NCBI GenBank assembly: GCA_902500745.1
Contig: CABVRS010000021.1
Coordinates: 1 to 32,300 of the forward strand
Direction of reading: 5' to 3'
DNA: 32,300 nucleotides
Source of the DNA: an uncultured Nitrospira sp.
Lineage (GTDB): Bacteria; Nitrospirota; Nitrospiria; Nitrospirales; Nitrospiraceae
Shown here: one piece after another, positions 31,534-32,300 of the stretch
How positions within the stretch are numbered: position 1 is the stretch's first letter
Layout: each line of letters starts with the position of its first letter
Program-made: the position numbers and the translations under genes
Notes under the pieces: generated by a model
What the model was told of the DNA's origin: nothing
The model's input: only the letters and a program-made list of their open reading frames with translations
Database searches by the model: none

Positions 31534-32300
31534 ATGGTCTGGGACCCAAAAGATCCATGGGGCAAAAAGTCTGATCCGCTTGAAGAGGCGCTCAAGCAGG
31601 CGCAGTCGCAGCTAAAGGATTTATTTCCGCCCGGCGGATTCAAGAATCTTCTACCCTCAGGCGGGGCCTGGAATATCATCATCGCCGGCTTGCTGATCCT
31701 ACTGGTTTGGCAGAGCGTGTTCATCGTCGCCCCTGACGAAGAAGGGGTTGTCAAACGGTTCGGCGTACCGGTTCGCGCCGCGGAGCCAGGCCCTCACTTC
31801 AAGATCCCCTTCGTAGAAACGGTCCTCCAACCAAAGGTCGAGAAGCTCCACCGTCTCGAAATCGGCTTCCGCACGACCCAACAAGGGCGCCAGCAAATGG
31901 TACCCCAAGAAGCTCTGATGCTGACCGGCGACATGAACATCCTCGGGATCGAGTTCATCGTCCAATATAAAATCAAAGAAGCCCGTGAATTTCTCTTTAA
32001 CGTAGCGGATATCCATGAAACCATCGGCAAGGCCGCTGAGGCCTCGATGCGAGAAGTGGTCGGCAAGAGCAAGATCGACGAAGCCTTGACCACCGGCAAA
32101 GCCGTGATCCAAGCAGACACGATGGCCTTACTGCAAACGATTCTCGACCAGTACCACTCCGGAGTGCAAATCGCCGCCGTGCAACTGCAAGACGTTAATC
32201 CTCCAGAAGCGGTGGCGGCTGCCTTTAAAGACGTCACCAACGCCAAAGAAGACCGCGAAAAGCTGATCAACCAAGCGCAAGGGTACCGCAACGACATCAT
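31534..32300 (+). CDS. hflK: HflK, band-7/SPFH membrane protein (partial)
   Basis: The first 255 residues of HflK, open to the window edge. It begins MVWDPKDPWGKKSDPLEEAL, a short cytoplasmic head, then a membrane helix at about 48-65 (NIIIAGLLILLVWQSVFIV), then the SPFH domain with VAPDEEGVVKRFG, EPGPHFKIPFVE, LTGDMNILGIEFIVQYKIK, REVVGKSKIDEALTTGK and VQLQDVNPPEAVAAAFKDV. HflK with HflC forms a ring around the FtsH protease and controls its action. The 3' end and any hflC lie outside. The ATG has no clear ribosome binding site and is AT-rich upstream. Confidence 0.93.
   Translation, partial: MVWDPKDPWGKKSDPLEEALKQAQSQLKDLFPPGGFKNLLPSGGAWNIIIAGLLILLVWQSVFIVAPDEEGVVKRFGVPVRAAEPGPHFKIPFVETVLQPKVEKLHRLEIGFRTTQQGRQQMVPQEALMLTGDMNILGIEFIVQYKIKEAREFLFNVADIHETIGKAAEASMREVVGKSKIDEALTTGKAVIQADTMALLQTILDQYHSGVQIAAVQLQDVNPPEAVAAAFKDVTNAKEDREKLINQAQGYRNDI

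Overview
The window reads like chromosome of a Gram-negative, GC-moderate, aerobic chemolithotroph, most likely a Nitrospira-type (Nitrospirota) bacterium. This is inference from gene content: clustered HEAT-repeat proteins, an NnrS protein, a trehalose synthase fused to a membrane sensor-like module, a copper-binding beta-propeller lipoprotein, DUF2868/DUF3482 proteins and an arsenosugar-type operon. No taxonomic marker gene is present. No insertion sequence, phage, CRISPR array or tRNA was found; the only RNA gene is tmRNA.

Layout. 1-1594 (minus): a partial ORF at the edge, then two overlapping genes for exported proteins of LPP20/FlgT-like type. 1784-8349 (plus): a seven-gene run made of an alkaline-phosphatase-superfamily protein that has lost its catalytic residues, a small secreted protein, and five tandem HEAT-repeat paralogues. 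8374-9687 (minus): UDP-glucose dehydrogenase, divergent from a membrane-fused aminopropyltransferase (9878-11428). 11497-14508 (minus): trehalose synthesis genes otsA-otsB, with OtsA fused to an N-terminal two-helix membrane module. 14509-15336: a hairpin-rich spacer, tmRNA (ssrA) and an unusual interleaved inverted repeat. 15337-16581 (minus): NnrS. 16654-19622 (minus): coupled DUF2868 membrane protein and DUF3482 GTPase.

19623-23159: two plus-strand genes, each behind a sigma-54 (-24/-12) type promoter. The first is a small CxxC zinc-ribbon protein with a long hairpin directly before its ribosome binding site. The second is a lipoprotein with an amicyanin-like cupredoxin domain and a YVTN-type beta-propeller; it has palindromic candidate enhancer sites at about -120 and -147 and a strong downstream hairpin. 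23214-25076 (minus): RecQ helicase. 25288-26796 (minus): an alpha-helical repeat protein and an SGNH hydrolase lipoprotein. 27142-27441: an orphan HicB-like protein, possibly leaderless. 27677-31452 (plus): arsM-arsR-arsS-pit, an apparent arsenosugar/arsenic methylation operon with a promoter and overlapping operator. 31534-end: hflK, cut by the window edge.

The most interesting candidates for undescribed biology are the five-gene HEAT operon with its pseudoenzyme, and the pair of sigma-54-controlled genes around the cupredoxin/propeller lipoprotein.
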